A stretch of DNA of 64,000 bases from an uncultured Gemmiger sp. (GTDB lineage: Bacteria > Bacillota > Clostridia > Oscillospirales > Ruminococcaceae), in assembly GCA_934502625.1 (NCBI GenBank), contig CAKSUQ010000012.1, positions 1 through 64,000 of the forward strand. The letters run 5' to 3'. Both the position numbers and the translations under genes were made by a program. Below the pieces are notes generated by a model, which made no database searches, was not told the DNA's origin, and was given only the letters and a program-made list of their open reading frames with translations. Of this stretch, positions 40,533 to 48,970 are shown one piece after another. Positions within the stretch are counted from its first letter, which is position 1, and every line of letters starts with the position of its first letter.

Positions 40533-43076
40533 TTAGCCCTTGACCGCAATATTGACCAGCTTGCCCTTGACGTAGATCTCCTTGGCGATGGTCTTGCCTG
40601 CGATGGCTTCGGCCACGGCGGGCTCGGCCTTGGCGGCGGCGATGGCGTCCGCGCTCTCGACGGCAGCGGCCACCTTGATGCGCGCCTTCACCTTGCCGTT
40701 GACCTGCACGGCGATCTCGATCGTCTGCTCGACGCACTTGGCCTCGTCGTAGGTCGGCCATGCGTGGTAGGCCAGCTGCTCGGTGTGCCCCAGCTGCTGC
40801 CACAGCTCCTCAGTCATGTGGGGCGCGAACGGGTTCAGCAGTTCCAGCAGGACTTCGTACTCGTCCTTCGTCGCGCCGCCCTTGTCGCTCAGGGCGTTGA
40901 CGTAGATCATCAGCTGGGCGATGGCGGTGTTGGCCTTCAGCGCGTCGATGTCCTCGCCGACCTTCTTGATGGTGCGGTTCGCGACGGCCTCCAGTTCGGG
41001 GCGAACGCCCTCGCCGGGGACGAGCTTCTCGCTCATCGACCAGATCTTATCAAGGAAGCGCTTGCAGCCCTTGATGGAGGAGGTGTTCCACGGGGCGGCC
41101 TTCTCGAAGTCGCCGATGAACATCTCGTACAAACGCAGGGTGTCCGCGCCGTACTCGTTGACGACGTCGTCGGGGTTGACGACGTTGCCGAGGGACTTAC
41201 TCATCTTGACGATGGGGTGCTCGGCCATCTCGCCGTACTTCTCGACCAGTGCCTTGCGCGCACCCTTCTCGTCGCCGTACTCGGCCAGCAGGCGCTTGCG
41301 CTCAGCGTCGGGCTGGTTCTCAAACGCGTGGGGGTTGAGCCCCAGGATCATGCCGTGAGAGGTACGCTTCTGGTACGGCTCCTTCGACGGCACAACGCCG
41401 ATGTCATACAGGAATTTATGCCAGAAGCGGCTGTACAGCAGGTGCAGGGTGGTGTGCTCCATGCCGCCGTTGTACCAGTCGACGGGGCTCCAGTATTCCA
41501 GCGCTTCCTTGCTGGCGATGGCATCCTTGTTGTGGGGGTCGCAGTAGCGCAGGAAATACCAGCTGGAACCCGCCCACTGGGGCATGGTGTCGGTCTCGCG
41601 CTTCGCGGGTGCGCCGCAGCACGGGCAGGTGGTGTTGACCCACTCGGTGTGGCGTGCCAGCGGGCTTTCGCCGTTCTCGCCGGGCTCAAAGTCCTTGATC
41701 TCCGGCAGGCGCAGCGGCAGCTCGCTCTCCGGCAGGGGCACCCAGCCGCACTTCTCGCAGTAGACCATGGGGATGGGCTCGCCCCAATAGCGCTGACGGC
41801 TGAAGACCCAGTCGCGCAGCTTGAAATTGACCTGCTTGTGACCCTTGCCGTTCTCTTCCAGCCAAGCGTACATCTTGTTCTTGGCATCCTCGACGGACAA
41901 CCCGTTCAGGAAGTCAGAGTTGACAAGCGTGCCGGTGGCGACATCGGTGAAGGCTTCCTTGTCCAGATCGCTGGGCACGTTGCCCTTGACGACCTCGATG
42001 ATGGGCAGGTCGAACTTCTTGGCGAACTCCCAGTCGCGGGTGTCGTGGGCAGGCACGGCCATGATCGCGCCGGTGCCGTAGGTCGCCAGAACGTAGTCGG
42101 AGATAAAGATGGGGATCTCCTTGCCGTTGACGGGGTTGATGCCCTTGACGCCCTCGATGGCGACGCCGGTCTTCTCCTTGTTCAACTCGGTGCGCTCGAA
42201 GTCAGACTTGCGGGCAGCCTCCTCCTGATAGGCGGCGACGGCGTCGGCGTTCCGGATGAGGCCGGCGTCGACCCACTTCTTGATGAAGGCATGCTCCGGG
42301 CTGATAACCATATACGTCGCACCGAACAGCGTGTCCGCGCGGGTGGTATAGACGGTCAGCGTGTCGCCCGCGGTGGTGTCGAAGTTGATCTCGGCACCGT
42401 GGCTGCGGCCGATCCAGTTGCGCTGCTGGGTCTTGACGCGGTCGATGTAGTCGACATCGTCCAGATCATTGATGAGGCGGTCGGCGTAGGCAGTAATCTT
42501 CAGCATCCACTGGCTCTTGTTCTTCTGCACGACGGGGCTGCCGCAGCGCTCGCAGACGCCGTTGACAACTTCCTCGTTTGCCAGAACGACCTTGCAGCCG
42601 GTGCAGTAGTTGACGGTGGTTTCCTTCTTGTAGGCCAGCCCCTTCTTGAACAGCTGGACGAAGATCCACTGCGTCCACTTGTAGTATTCGGGGTCGGTGG
42701 TGTTGATCTCGCGATCCCAGTCGAAGGACAGGCCAAGGGCTTTCAGCTGGCTCTTGAAGCGGGCGACGTTCTGAGCGGTGACGATCTCCGGGTTGATGTG
42801 GTTTTTCAGGGCGTAGTTCTCGGTCGGCAGGCCGAAAGCGTCCCAGCCCATCGGGTACAGGACGTTATAACCGCACTGGCGCTTTTTGCGCGCGACGATG
42901 TCCAGCGCAGTGTAGCTGCGCGGATGGCCGACGTGCAGACCGGCTGCAGACGGGTACGGGAACTCGACCAGAGCGTAGAATTTAGGCTTGGAATGGTCGA
43001 TCTCGACGTGGAAGGTGTCCTCGTCCTCCCACACCTTCTGCCATTTGGCCTCAACGGATTTGAAATCGTATTTCAT
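40533..43076 (-). CDS. leuS: Leucyl-tRNA synthetase
   Basis: 847 residues, bacterial LeuRS. HIGH-type signature HVGH (about 48-51), CP1 editing domain with TTRADTLFG and a T-rich/[12 protein letters not shown] segment (about 340-352), zinc-like CTGC..CERCG and CEKCG..CPCCG, KMSKS (about 618-622), and a C-terminal anticodon domain. It charges tRNA-Leu in the cytoplasm. Last gene of the yhbY-nadD-yqeK-LCP-rsfS-leuS run on the minus strand, separated from rsfS by a family 3 repeat. No T-box is visible upstream. Confidence 0.98.
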   Translation of the reverse strand: MKYDFKSVEAKWQKVWEDEDTFHVEIDHSKPKFYALVEFPYPSAAGLHVGHPRSYTALDIVARKKRQCGYNVLYPMGWDAFGLPTENYALKNHINPEIVTAQNVARFKSQLKALGLSFDWDREINTTDPEYYKWTQWIFVQLFKKGLAYKKETTVNYCTGCKVVLANEEVVNGVCERCGSPVVQKNKSQWMLKITAYADRLINDLDDVDYIDRVKTQQRNWIGRSHGAEINFDTTAGDTLTVYTTRADTLFGATYMVISPEHAFIKKWVDAGLIRNADAVAAYQEEAARKSDFERTELNKEKTGVAIEGVKGINPVNGKEIPIFISDYVLATYGTGAIMAVPAHDTRDWEFAKKFDLPIIEVVKGNVPSDLDKEAFTDVATGTLVNSDFLNGLSVEDAKNKMYAWLEENGKGHKQVNFKLRDWVFSRQRYWGEPIPMVYCEKCGWVPLPESELPLRLPEIKDFEPGENGESPLARHTEWVNTTCPCCGAPAKRETDTMPQWAGSSWYFLRYCDPHNKDAIASKEALEYWSPVDWYNGGMEHTTLHLLYSRFWHKFLYDIGVVPSKEPYQKRTSHGMILGLNPHAFENQPDAERKRLLAEYGDEKGARKALVEKYGEMAEHPIVKMSKSLGNVVNPDDVVNEYGADTLRLYEMFIGDFEKAAPWNTSSIKGCKRFLDKIWSMSEKLVPGEGVRPELEAVANRTIKKVGEDIDALKANTAIAQLMIYVNALSDKGGATKDEYEVLLELLNPFAPHMTEELWQQLGHTEQLAYHAWPTYDEAKCVEQTIEIAVQVNGKVKARIKVAAAVESADAIAAAKAEPAVAEAIAGKTIAKEIYVKGKLVNIAVKG

Positions 43077-43095
43077 GATATTCTCCCCACTTTTC

Positions 43096-43231
43096 TAAGA
43101 TAAAAGATAATAGATAAAAGATAATAAATATGGTGGATCGCCGCTTGCGCGGCTCAAAATGGGGATATGGGAATTTTGTTTTGCGCCAAGCGCAAAACTC
43201 CACATTTTTTATTATCTTTTATCTTTTATTT
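43096..43231. repeat. Family 3 heptad-armed inverted-repeat element
   Basis: The left arm has 7-bp units AGATAAA/AGATAAT; the right arm is the inverse (TTATTATCTTTTATC). The centre contains TGGTGGATCGC, the hairpin GCCGCTTGCGCGGC, and ACTCCACA next to the right arm. The same layout is seen at 16.5 kb and 58.0 kb. Confidence 0.88.
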
Positions 43232-43607
43232 ATTCTTTCGACGCCTCGGCGTCGTCCGGCATCCACTCGCTGGCGGGCATGACCGTGGCATCTGCCCAGA
43301 GGTGCTCCAGATCGTAGTAGTCGTGCGCCTCCTGCGTGAAGACGTGGACGATGACGCTGCCGTAGTCCAGCAGCACCCAGCGCTTGCCGTCGTGGCCTTC
43401 GGTGCGCAGCACCTTGACGCCCTCGCGGTCAAGCTGGAACTCGGCCTCGTCAGCCAGTGCGCCGACATGGGTCGTGGACGTACCGGTGGCGATGACGAAA
43501 TATTCGGTAACGGTCGTCAGGTCTTCCACGGCGAGGATGTGCACGTTGACGGCCTTCTTCGCGTCCAGCGCCCGCGCCAGACGAATCGCAAGTTCTTTGC
43601 TTTCCAT
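43230..43607 (-). CDS. rsfS: Ribosomal silencing factor RsfS
   Basis: 125 residues. Conserved core: VEDLTTVTEYFVIATGTS (about 28-45), then the block ending WVLLDYGSVIVHVFTQEAHDYYDLEHLW-type (quoted in part: LDYGSVIVHVF). It binds L14 (uL14) and blocks subunit joining when nutrients are low. The position between the LCP gene and leuS, downstream of nadD and yqeK, is the usual Firmicutes arrangement. The C-terminus is a short acidic tail. Confidence 0.95.
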   Translation of the reverse strand: MESKELAIRLARALDAKKAVNVHILAVEDLTTVTEYFVIATGTSTTHVGALADEAEFQLDREGVKVLRTEGHDGKRWVLLDYGSVIVHVFTQEAHDYYDLEHLWADATVMPASEWMPDDAEASKE

Positions 43608-43628
43608 ATGATGTTTCTCCTAGTATCT

Positions 43629-45536
43629 TTACGCTGCCGGCTGGCTTTCGCTGTCGGCAGTATCGGTGCTGTCCGTGCTGTCGGACGTGTCGGTGGACTC
43701 AGAATCGACGTATTCCACCGTGTGCGAGCCATCAAGGTTCTGGTTCTGCTGTGCGTCGACAGCCTCCTGATTCAGCTGCCCCATGAACTGCACGTTCGAG
43801 TCGGTCGCCGTGTAGCCGCTCAGGTCAAAGCCCAGCACCGACGCATCGTCGCAGAGCTGCAAGGCGCTGGCATCCACAAAGCCGGTGTTCTCGCGGAAAT
43901 ACTGGTTCAGCAGGTCGGCGTCCTCCTGCCGCGCCGGGTAGACGACGGCCTCGCCGTTGTACTTTCCAGCCATCTTGATGGGCATCTGGCAGATCATGAT
44001 CTTGCTGGAATCCATTTTCAGCACGCTGATCGCAAAGCCGACAAGCTGCGACGCACTGAGGTCGGTCTCCATATAATTCAGCACAGCGGGGGTCAGCTTG
44101 GCGACGTCCCAGATGTTGCCGATGCTCTTCAGGCGGCGGAACAATGCCGAATAGAACTGCCGCTGCATGTTCAGGCGGCCGATGTCGCCGTTGACGTAGA
44201 TGTGGCGGGTACGCAGCAGGAACTCGCAGGCATCGCCGTTCAGCGTCTGGTAGCCTTGGTCGAGGTGGCTGCCGCCGTAGTCCATCTCCTGCGGGACATA
44301 CAGCTCGATGCCGCCGAACGAATCGACCAGCTGCACCAGCATTTCCAGACGGATCGTCATATAGCCATCGATCGGCAGCTGGTACATATTCGAAATCTGC
44401 TTGCACAGGGCGGCCATGTTCATACTGTTGCTGTCCGCGGCCTGCGTCTTGGCGATGTTGTTGATGCGGTAGTTGCCCGACACGCCGCGGTCGGTCGTGA
44501 CCATCGTATCGCGGGGGATCTGCAGCATCTTCATCTCGCCCGTCTCATTGTTGAAATGGACGTAGAGGATCATATCGGTATTGCCGTCGTCGACGCCCTC
44601 GTCGTTGAGGTCGTCGCCCTCCTTCTGGGTCGAGCGGTCGATGCCGACCATCAGGAAGTTCAGCTCCTTGCCTTGGAATTCCTTTGGCGTGTTGATGAGC
44701 TGATCCAGCTTGATGCTGCCGCCTGCCGGGGCGATCGATCCCATAATAAGCGCAAACGCGCCGCCGAAGATCAGCGCAATAACCAGCAGTGTGATGAGCA
44801 GGATCTGCCACCAGCGGATCTTTTTCTTCTTTTTATTTTTGCCGCCCTTGCCGTCGCCGCCCTTTTTGCCGCCGCGTTTTTTGCGCGGGGCTTCATCCTC
44901 GTCGTGGCTGCGCGGGGGCTTGCGGCCGCCGCCGTTGCCGCCGGAGGCTGCCTTGGCATGGTGCACGGCCTTCTGGGGCTGGGCTGCGGGCTGGCGGGCG
45001 GGCTGCTGCACCGCGTCCTCCATCTGGATGCCGCCCTCGGCGTTATAGTCGTACATCGGCTTGCTGCCCTGTGCGCCGCGCACGTCCAGCTCCTGCACCT
45101 GTGCGCGGGGACGCTGCTGGGCGGCAGGCTGGCGGCCATACAGCTGATTGGCGGCCTGCTGCGCGCTGGGCTGCGGGCGGTTTACGGTGCGGCGGGGGCG
45201 CTGCACTTGGAACTGCAAGGTGTCGCGGTATTTGCGCTCGGTCGCGGCGCGGTAGGCCATGGCCTGACGCTGGGCATAGGTCAGCTCGCGCGGGGCGTTG
45301 TCGGCCTGCGGCTGCTGGACGGGCTGCTCCTGCACCGGCTCCGGGGCGGGCTGCTCGGTCACAACGGGTCGCTGGCTGATGTGCCGTCCCTGCGCGGTGC
45401 GCACGGGCTGCTGCACGGTGCGGCGGCGGGCGTTCTGTTCGGCCAACTGCTGCGCACGGCGGCGGGCAGCTTCGTACTGCTCCTGATCCAGACCGCCGGA
45501 GGCGCTGCCGGTGTACAGCTTACGCGGTTCGCTCAT
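43629..45536 (-). CDS. LytR-CpsA-Psr (LCP) family ligase with long disordered N-terminus
   Basis: 635 residues. The first ~240 are Gln/Pro/Arg-rich and end in a Lys/Gly tract, then one membrane segment (about 242-265, WWQILLITLLVIALIFGGAF). The extracellular LCP domain (about 290-500) shows NFLMVGIDRS, the acidic DGNTDMIL, QIPRDTMV, YRINNIA, and LNGDACEFLLRTRHI. LCP enzymes transfer lipid-linked polymers to peptidoglycan. The last ~60 residues are Ser/Asp/Thr-rich. The cytoplasmic arm is much longer than in typical LCP proteins. In the rsfS operon. Confidence 0.92.
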   Translation of the reverse strand: MSEPRKLYTGSASGGLDQEQYEAARRRAQQLAEQNARRRTVQQPVRTAQGRHISQRPVVTEQPAPEPVQEQPVQQPQADNAPRELTYAQRQAMAYRAATERKYRDTLQFQVQRPRRTVNRPQPSAQQAANQLYGRQPAAQQRPRAQVQELDVRGAQGSKPMYDYNAEGGIQMEDAVQQPARQPAAQPQKAVHHAKAASGGNGGGRKPPRSHDEDEAPRKKRGGKKGGDGKGGKNKKKKKIRWWQILLITLLVIALIFGGAFALIMGSIAPAGGSIKLDQLINTPKEFQGKELNFLMVGIDRSTQKEGDDLNDEGVDDGNTDMILYVHFNNETGEMKMLQIPRDTMVTTDRGVSGNYRINNIAKTQAADSNSMNMAALCKQISNMYQLPIDGYMTIRLEMLVQLVDSFGGIELYVPQEMDYGGSHLDQGYQTLNGDACEFLLRTRHIYVNGDIGRLNMQRQFYSALFRRLKSIGNIWDVAKLTPAVLNYMETDLSASQLVGFAISVLKMDSSKIMICQMPIKMAGKYNGEAVVYPARQEDADLLNQYFRENTGFVDASALQLCDDASVLGFDLSGYTATDSNVQFMGQLNQEAVDAQQNQNLDGSHTVEYVDSESTDTSDSTDSTDTADSESQPAA

Positions 45537-45561
45537 TGTTTTTCCTCCCTGCTTATGGGGT

Positions 45562-46128
45562 TTACTTCAAATGTGCTTTGGCATACTCATAGGCGGCCAC
45601 GCTCTCAGGGTCCAGCGTGCCGTCCTTTTCTTTCACAAAATCAATGCTCCGCTTCAGGGCGTCGCACAGCGCCCGGTCGAGGTCTTCCATTTCCAGCGCA
45701 CGCAGCTCCTCCACACCCGGCCAGTCGCGCTCGGCGCTGGTCATGTCGGCTAAGTAGAGGATCTTATCGAGCTTGGACATATCCGGCTTGCCGGTGGTAT
45801 GGCAGCGGATGGCAGACAAAATCTCCGGGTCGGTGATGCCCCACTGGGTCTCGGCCAGAATGGCGGCAGCGATGCCGTGCCACACCGGCGAAGGGCGCTG
45901 AGGGGCACTTTCTGCCATTATAGCATTATCGGCAAAAATCTGCAACAATTCTTGTTTGGGCATTTCCTTGGCGGAATCATGCAGAATTGCCGCCATAGCG
46001 GCCTTTTCCGGGTCAGCACCCCAGCGCTTTGCCAGCTTTACCGCCATTTTTTTTACATTTTTTGTATGCGTCCAGCGCTTTTCGCTGAGTCTGGACTTCA
46101 CGAGCTTTTTGGCTGCGGTGTAATCCAT
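45562..46128 (-). CDS. yqeK: YqeK-type HD hydrolase (Ap4A hydrolase)
   Basis: 188 residues from the ATG at 46128, preceded by AGAGGGG. HD-domain residues: RWTHTKNV (His), ILHDSAKE (HD), SPVWHGIAAA, and a downstream LYLADMTSAERDWPGV that is typical of YqeK. The family symmetrically hydrolyses diadenosine tetraphosphate. It lies between nadD and the LCP gene, separated from nadD by family 2 repeats. Confidence 0.92.
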   Translation of the reverse strand: MDYTAAKKLVKSRLSEKRWTHTKNVKKMAVKLAKRWGADPEKAAMAAILHDSAKEMPKQELLQIFADNAIMAESAPQRPSPVWHGIAAAILAETQWGITDPEILSAIRCHTTGKPDMSKLDKILYLADMTSAERDWPGVEELRALEMEDLDRALCDALKRSIDFVKEKDGTLDPESVAAYEYAKAHLK

Positions 46129-46154
46129 CGCGGTGATTCCCCTCTCTTTGGCCG

Positions 46155-46258
46155 CTCTGTAGGGGCCGGACATGTCCGGCCCTCGGCCTTGTCTTATCTG
46201 CCCTTGAACGGGTTGCTGTTTTTATGCTGCGGGGCGGGCATGCCCGCCCCCTACAGTG
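46155..46258. repeat. Family 2 palindromic repeats (two units)
   Basis: TGTAGGGGCCGGACATGTCC and GGGGCGGGCATGCCCGCCCC as inverted outer units around a ~45-bp spacer. The same composite, in similar form, lies at 53424-53522. The right edge overlaps the last codons of nadD. Confidence 0.88.
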
Positions 46259-46850
46259 CCCCGTACAATTTATTTTCGCGCACAACCGCCAACGCTTCCT
46301 TCGGCAAGACCTCCGGCCATTGCATCGGCGGGATCTTCCCGCTGCGGATGTCGCTGGACGCGCAGGGGTAACTTTCGGCCTCGGCAAACAACACCCGGCC
46401 GCCCACACGTTCCAAATCAACGGCAGCGGCGTGCAGGGCGGCTTCGTCGGTGCCTGTACGGCTCTCGACGACGAGGGCAGCCATTTTCAGCATATCCTGC
46501 CAGCGGTACCATTCCTGAAATGTCAGCAGCATGTCGCTGCCGACGCAGAGGTACAGTGCGCCGTCCGGGTCTTGGCCGCGCAGCCATTCCAGCGTGTGTA
46601 CGGTGTAGCTGCGCCCGCCCTGCTGAATTTCCCAATCGCTGACCTCGACGACCGGGGACAGCGATTTAAAGCATTGGCACATGGCAAAGCGCAGCGCCGC
46701 CGGGGTGGCGCTGGCGTGCTTGTGGGGCGGTGTACCGGCGGGCATGACGATGGCGCGGTCAGGCCGCACCAGCGCCAATGCCGCGCGCAGGTTGTTCATG
46801 TGGCCATTATGGGGCGGGTCGAACGTCCCGCCGTAGAGCAGTGTTTTCAT
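46251..46850 (-). CDS. nadD: Nicotinate-nucleotide adenylyltransferase
   Basis: 199 residues. GGTFDPPHNGHM (nucleotidyltransferase HxGH-type motif) at 8-19, MPAGTPPHK, GSDMLLTF, and the C-terminal SSDIRSG (ISSTxxR-type). It adenylates nicotinate mononucleotide in NAD synthesis. The ATG at 46850 overlaps the yhbY stop as ATGA, so the two are translationally coupled. The 3' end lies in a family 2 repeat. Confidence 0.95.
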   Translation of the reverse strand: MKTLLYGGTFDPPHNGHMNNLRAALALVRPDRAIVMPAGTPPHKHASATPAALRFAMCQCFKSLSPVVEVSDWEIQQGGRSYTVHTLEWLRGQDPDGALYLCVGSDMLLTFQEWYRWQDMLKMAALVVESRTGTDEAALHAAAVDLERVGGRVLFAEAESYPCASSDIRSGKIPPMQWPEVLPKEALAVVRENKLYGAL

Positions 46851-47149
46851 TTTGCCAGCACGGCGGCGTAGGCGCTTTCCTTTTTCTTCTGCTTGAACAG
46901 CACGAACTTGCGGCCGATGACCTGCACGCACTCGCAGCCGATGGCTTCGCACAGGATGTCAGCGGCCTCGCGGGCGGAATATTCGCTGTTTTCCAGAACT
47001 TTCACCTTGATAAGCTCGCGCGCGGCGATGCAGTCGGCGATGCCCTGCGTCAGGGTCTCGTCGATCTCGCCCTTGCCGATCTGGTAAACGGGATCCATCG
47101 TGTTCGCCGCGCTGCGCAGGGCAGCACGCTGTTTGCTGGTTAAAGACAT
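46847..47149 (-). CDS. yhbY: YhbY-type CRM-domain RNA-binding protein
   Basis: 100 residues, one CRM domain: LTSKQRAALRSAANTMDPV, the GxxG-like IGKGEID, LIKVKVLEN, then VIGRKFVLFKQ. It associates with pre-50S ribosomes in other bacteria. AAGGAG precedes the ATG. First gene of the nadD operon. Confidence 0.93.
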   Translation of the reverse strand: MSLTSKQRAALRSAANTMDPVYQIGKGEIDETLTQGIADCIAARELIKVKVLENSEYSAREAADILCEAIGCECVQVIGRKFVLFKQKKKESAYAAVLAK

Positions 47150-47185
47150 AGGGTTCTCCTTTTTTATATGTTATATATGCATCTA

Positions 47186-47338
47186 AAGGCTTCCCCTTGG
47201 GGGGAAGCTGTCGCCCGCAGGCGACTGATGAGGGGCGAGCTTGCCGTGGCCGACCGTTACCGGGTCATATCGGTAACGCCGCCCCTCATCCGGCCTCGGT
47301 CGGAGCCTCGGCCACCTTCCCCCACAGGGGAAGGCATT
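47186..47338. repeat. Family 1 repeat element, copy F
   Basis: AAGGCTTCCCCTTGGGGGGA at the left and CCTTCCCCCACAGGGGAAGGC at the right with TGATGAGGGGC/GCCCCTCATCC arms. The right edge touches the rdgB stop codon. Confidence 0.92.
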
Positions 47339-47967
47339 CAACCGAGAAACTCCGGTAATTTTTCTTCCAGTTTCTCCATCGCCCGGCCTCTATGGCTGAT
47401 GGCGTCCTTTTCTGCCGGGGTCATCTGGGCGTAGCTGCGCCGGTCGGTGTTGGGGTGCTTGCCGTCGGGCGCACCGTACTCGTCGGGAATAAACAGCGGG
47501 TCGTAGCCGAAGCCGTAATCGCCGTTCTGCAAGGCGAACGCGATCTCGCCGGGGCACTCGCCCTCGACCTCCAGCGCGCGGCCGTCCGGCAGCATAAAGC
47601 AGACCGCCGACACAAACTTTGCGCCGCGCTTTTCTGCGGGCACGTCAGCCATCTCGCGCAGCAGCTTTTCGTTGTTGGCGTCGTCGTCGCCGTGGTGCCC
47701 GGCGTAGCGGGCGCTGTAGACGCCCGGCGCACCGTCCAGCGCGTCGGCGCACAGGCCGGAATCGTCGGCCACGGTGGGCAGGCCGCTGGCCTTGCAGAAC
47801 GCTTCGGCTTTGATGCGGGCGTTCTCGGCAAACGTCGTGCCGGTTTCTTCGGGGTCGAGGTCTATCCCTAACTCGCGCAGGCTCTTGACCTCGTGCCCCA
47901 TGCGCTCCAAAATGCGGCGCAGCTCCTTCAGCTTGCCCGCGTTATTGCTGGCGGCACAGACGATCAT
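47338..47967 (-). CDS. rdgB: RdgB/HAM1 non-canonical purine NTP pyrophosphatase
   Basis: 209 residues. Family motifs: ASNNAGKLKELR (about 6-17), FAENARIKAEAF, DDSGLCADALDGAPGVYSAR (about 68-87), GFGYDPLF, and SHRGRAM at the C-terminus. It hydrolyses ITP, XTP and dITP to keep them out of nucleic acids. Start overlaps the ftsY stop by 4 bases. Confidence 0.96.
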   Translation of the reverse strand: MIVCAASNNAGKLKELRRILERMGHEVKSLRELGIDLDPEETGTTFAENARIKAEAFCKASGLPTVADDSGLCADALDGAPGVYSARYAGHHGDDDANNEKLLREMADVPAEKRGAKFVSAVCFMLPDGRALEVEGECPGEIAFALQNGDYGFGYDPLFIPDEYGAPDGKHPNTDRRSYAQMTPAEKDAISHRGRAMEKLEEKLPEFLG

Positions 47968-48956
47968 GCTTCGCCCTCCTCTTTTTTCTCATCCTTCTGC
48001 AGTGCCGCTTCCGGCAGCAGCGATTCCACAAAGGTCTGCGCGTCGAACTCCATCAGGTCGTCGATCTTCTCGCCGACGCCGATGAAGCGGATGGGCAGGC
48101 CAAGGTTCTCCCACACGGAAACCGCGCAGCCGCCGCGGGGCGTGCCGTCCAGCTTCGTCAGCACAACGCCGGTGGCGCTGGCGGCCTTGCAGAATTCCTC
48201 GGCCTGACTGATGGCGTTCTGGCCGGTGATGGCGTCCAGCACCAGCAGCACTTCGAGGCTGGCTTCTGGGCTGGCCTTCTTGACGCTGCGGGAAATTTTG
48301 GACAGCTCGTCCATCAGGCCTTTCTTGTTGTGCAGGCGGCCTGCAGTGTCGGCAATGACCATGTCATAGCCGCGCGCGGTCGCGCTCTTGACGGCGTCGA
48401 AGATGACAGCGGCGGGGTCTGCACCCATGCCGGCCTGCACCAGCGGCACATCGGCGCGCTGCGCCCACAGCTCCAGCTGCTCGCTGGCGGCGGCGCGGAA
48501 GGTATCGCCCGCAGCCAGCATGACGCGGCGGCCCTGTTTTTTGTAGAGCGCGGCCAGCTTGGCGATGGTCGTCGTCTTGCCGACGCCGTTGACGCCGATG
48601 ACGAGGATAACGGCGGGCTTGCCGTCCAAATCCATCGGGTAGCGGGGGGTCAGTTCCTGACAGATGATGCCGCGCAGGGCGTCCAGCGCCTCCTGCCCGG
48701 TTTTCAGGTGCTTTTCTTCGACCTCGTCGTGCAGCTCGTCCACCAGACGCACGGCGCAGGCGGGGCCGACATCGGCCAGAATCAGCTGTTCCTCCAGCTG
48801 GTCATACAGATCATCGTCGATCTGCGCGTGGGTCAGCGTGTTGACGATGTTCTGGAAAAAGCCGGTGCGGGTCTTTTCCAGCCCGCGCTTGACCTTTTGC
48901 TGTTCCTGAAATTCCTCTTCCGAAATATCGCGTTTGAAAAAGTTGAAAAAGCCCAT
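47964..48956 (-). CDS. ftsY: Signal recognition particle receptor FtsY
   Basis: 330 residues: short N-terminal region, helical N domain (about 30-110) and SRP GTPase G domain (GVNGVGKTTTIAKLA at 122-136, GDTFRAAASEQLE, DTAGRLHNK, TKLDGTPRGG). The last motif reads TPRGG where most FtsY have TAKGG. It docks the SRP-ribosome complex at the membrane. It sits between smc and rdgB in a minus-strand operon. Confidence 0.97.
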   Translation of the reverse strand: MGFFNFFKRDISEEEFQEQQKVKRGLEKTRTGFFQNIVNTLTHAQIDDDLYDQLEEQLILADVGPACAVRLVDELHDEVEEKHLKTGQEALDALRGIICQELTPRYPMDLDGKPAVILVIGVNGVGKTTTIAKLAALYKKQGRRVMLAAGDTFRAAASEQLELWAQRADVPLVQAGMGADPAAVIFDAVKSATARGYDMVIADTAGRLHNKKGLMDELSKISRSVKKASPEASLEVLLVLDAITGQNAISQAEEFCKAASATGVVLTKLDGTPRGGCAVSVWENLGLPIRFIGVGEKIDDLMEFDAQTFVESLLPEAALQKDEKKEEGEA

Positions 48957-48970
48957 GATAGCCTCCCTTT

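Noticed and set aside
43077..43229. T-box upstream of leuS
   Set aside because: The gap is a family 3 element. No T-box bulge (TGGNACC) or specifier structure is present.
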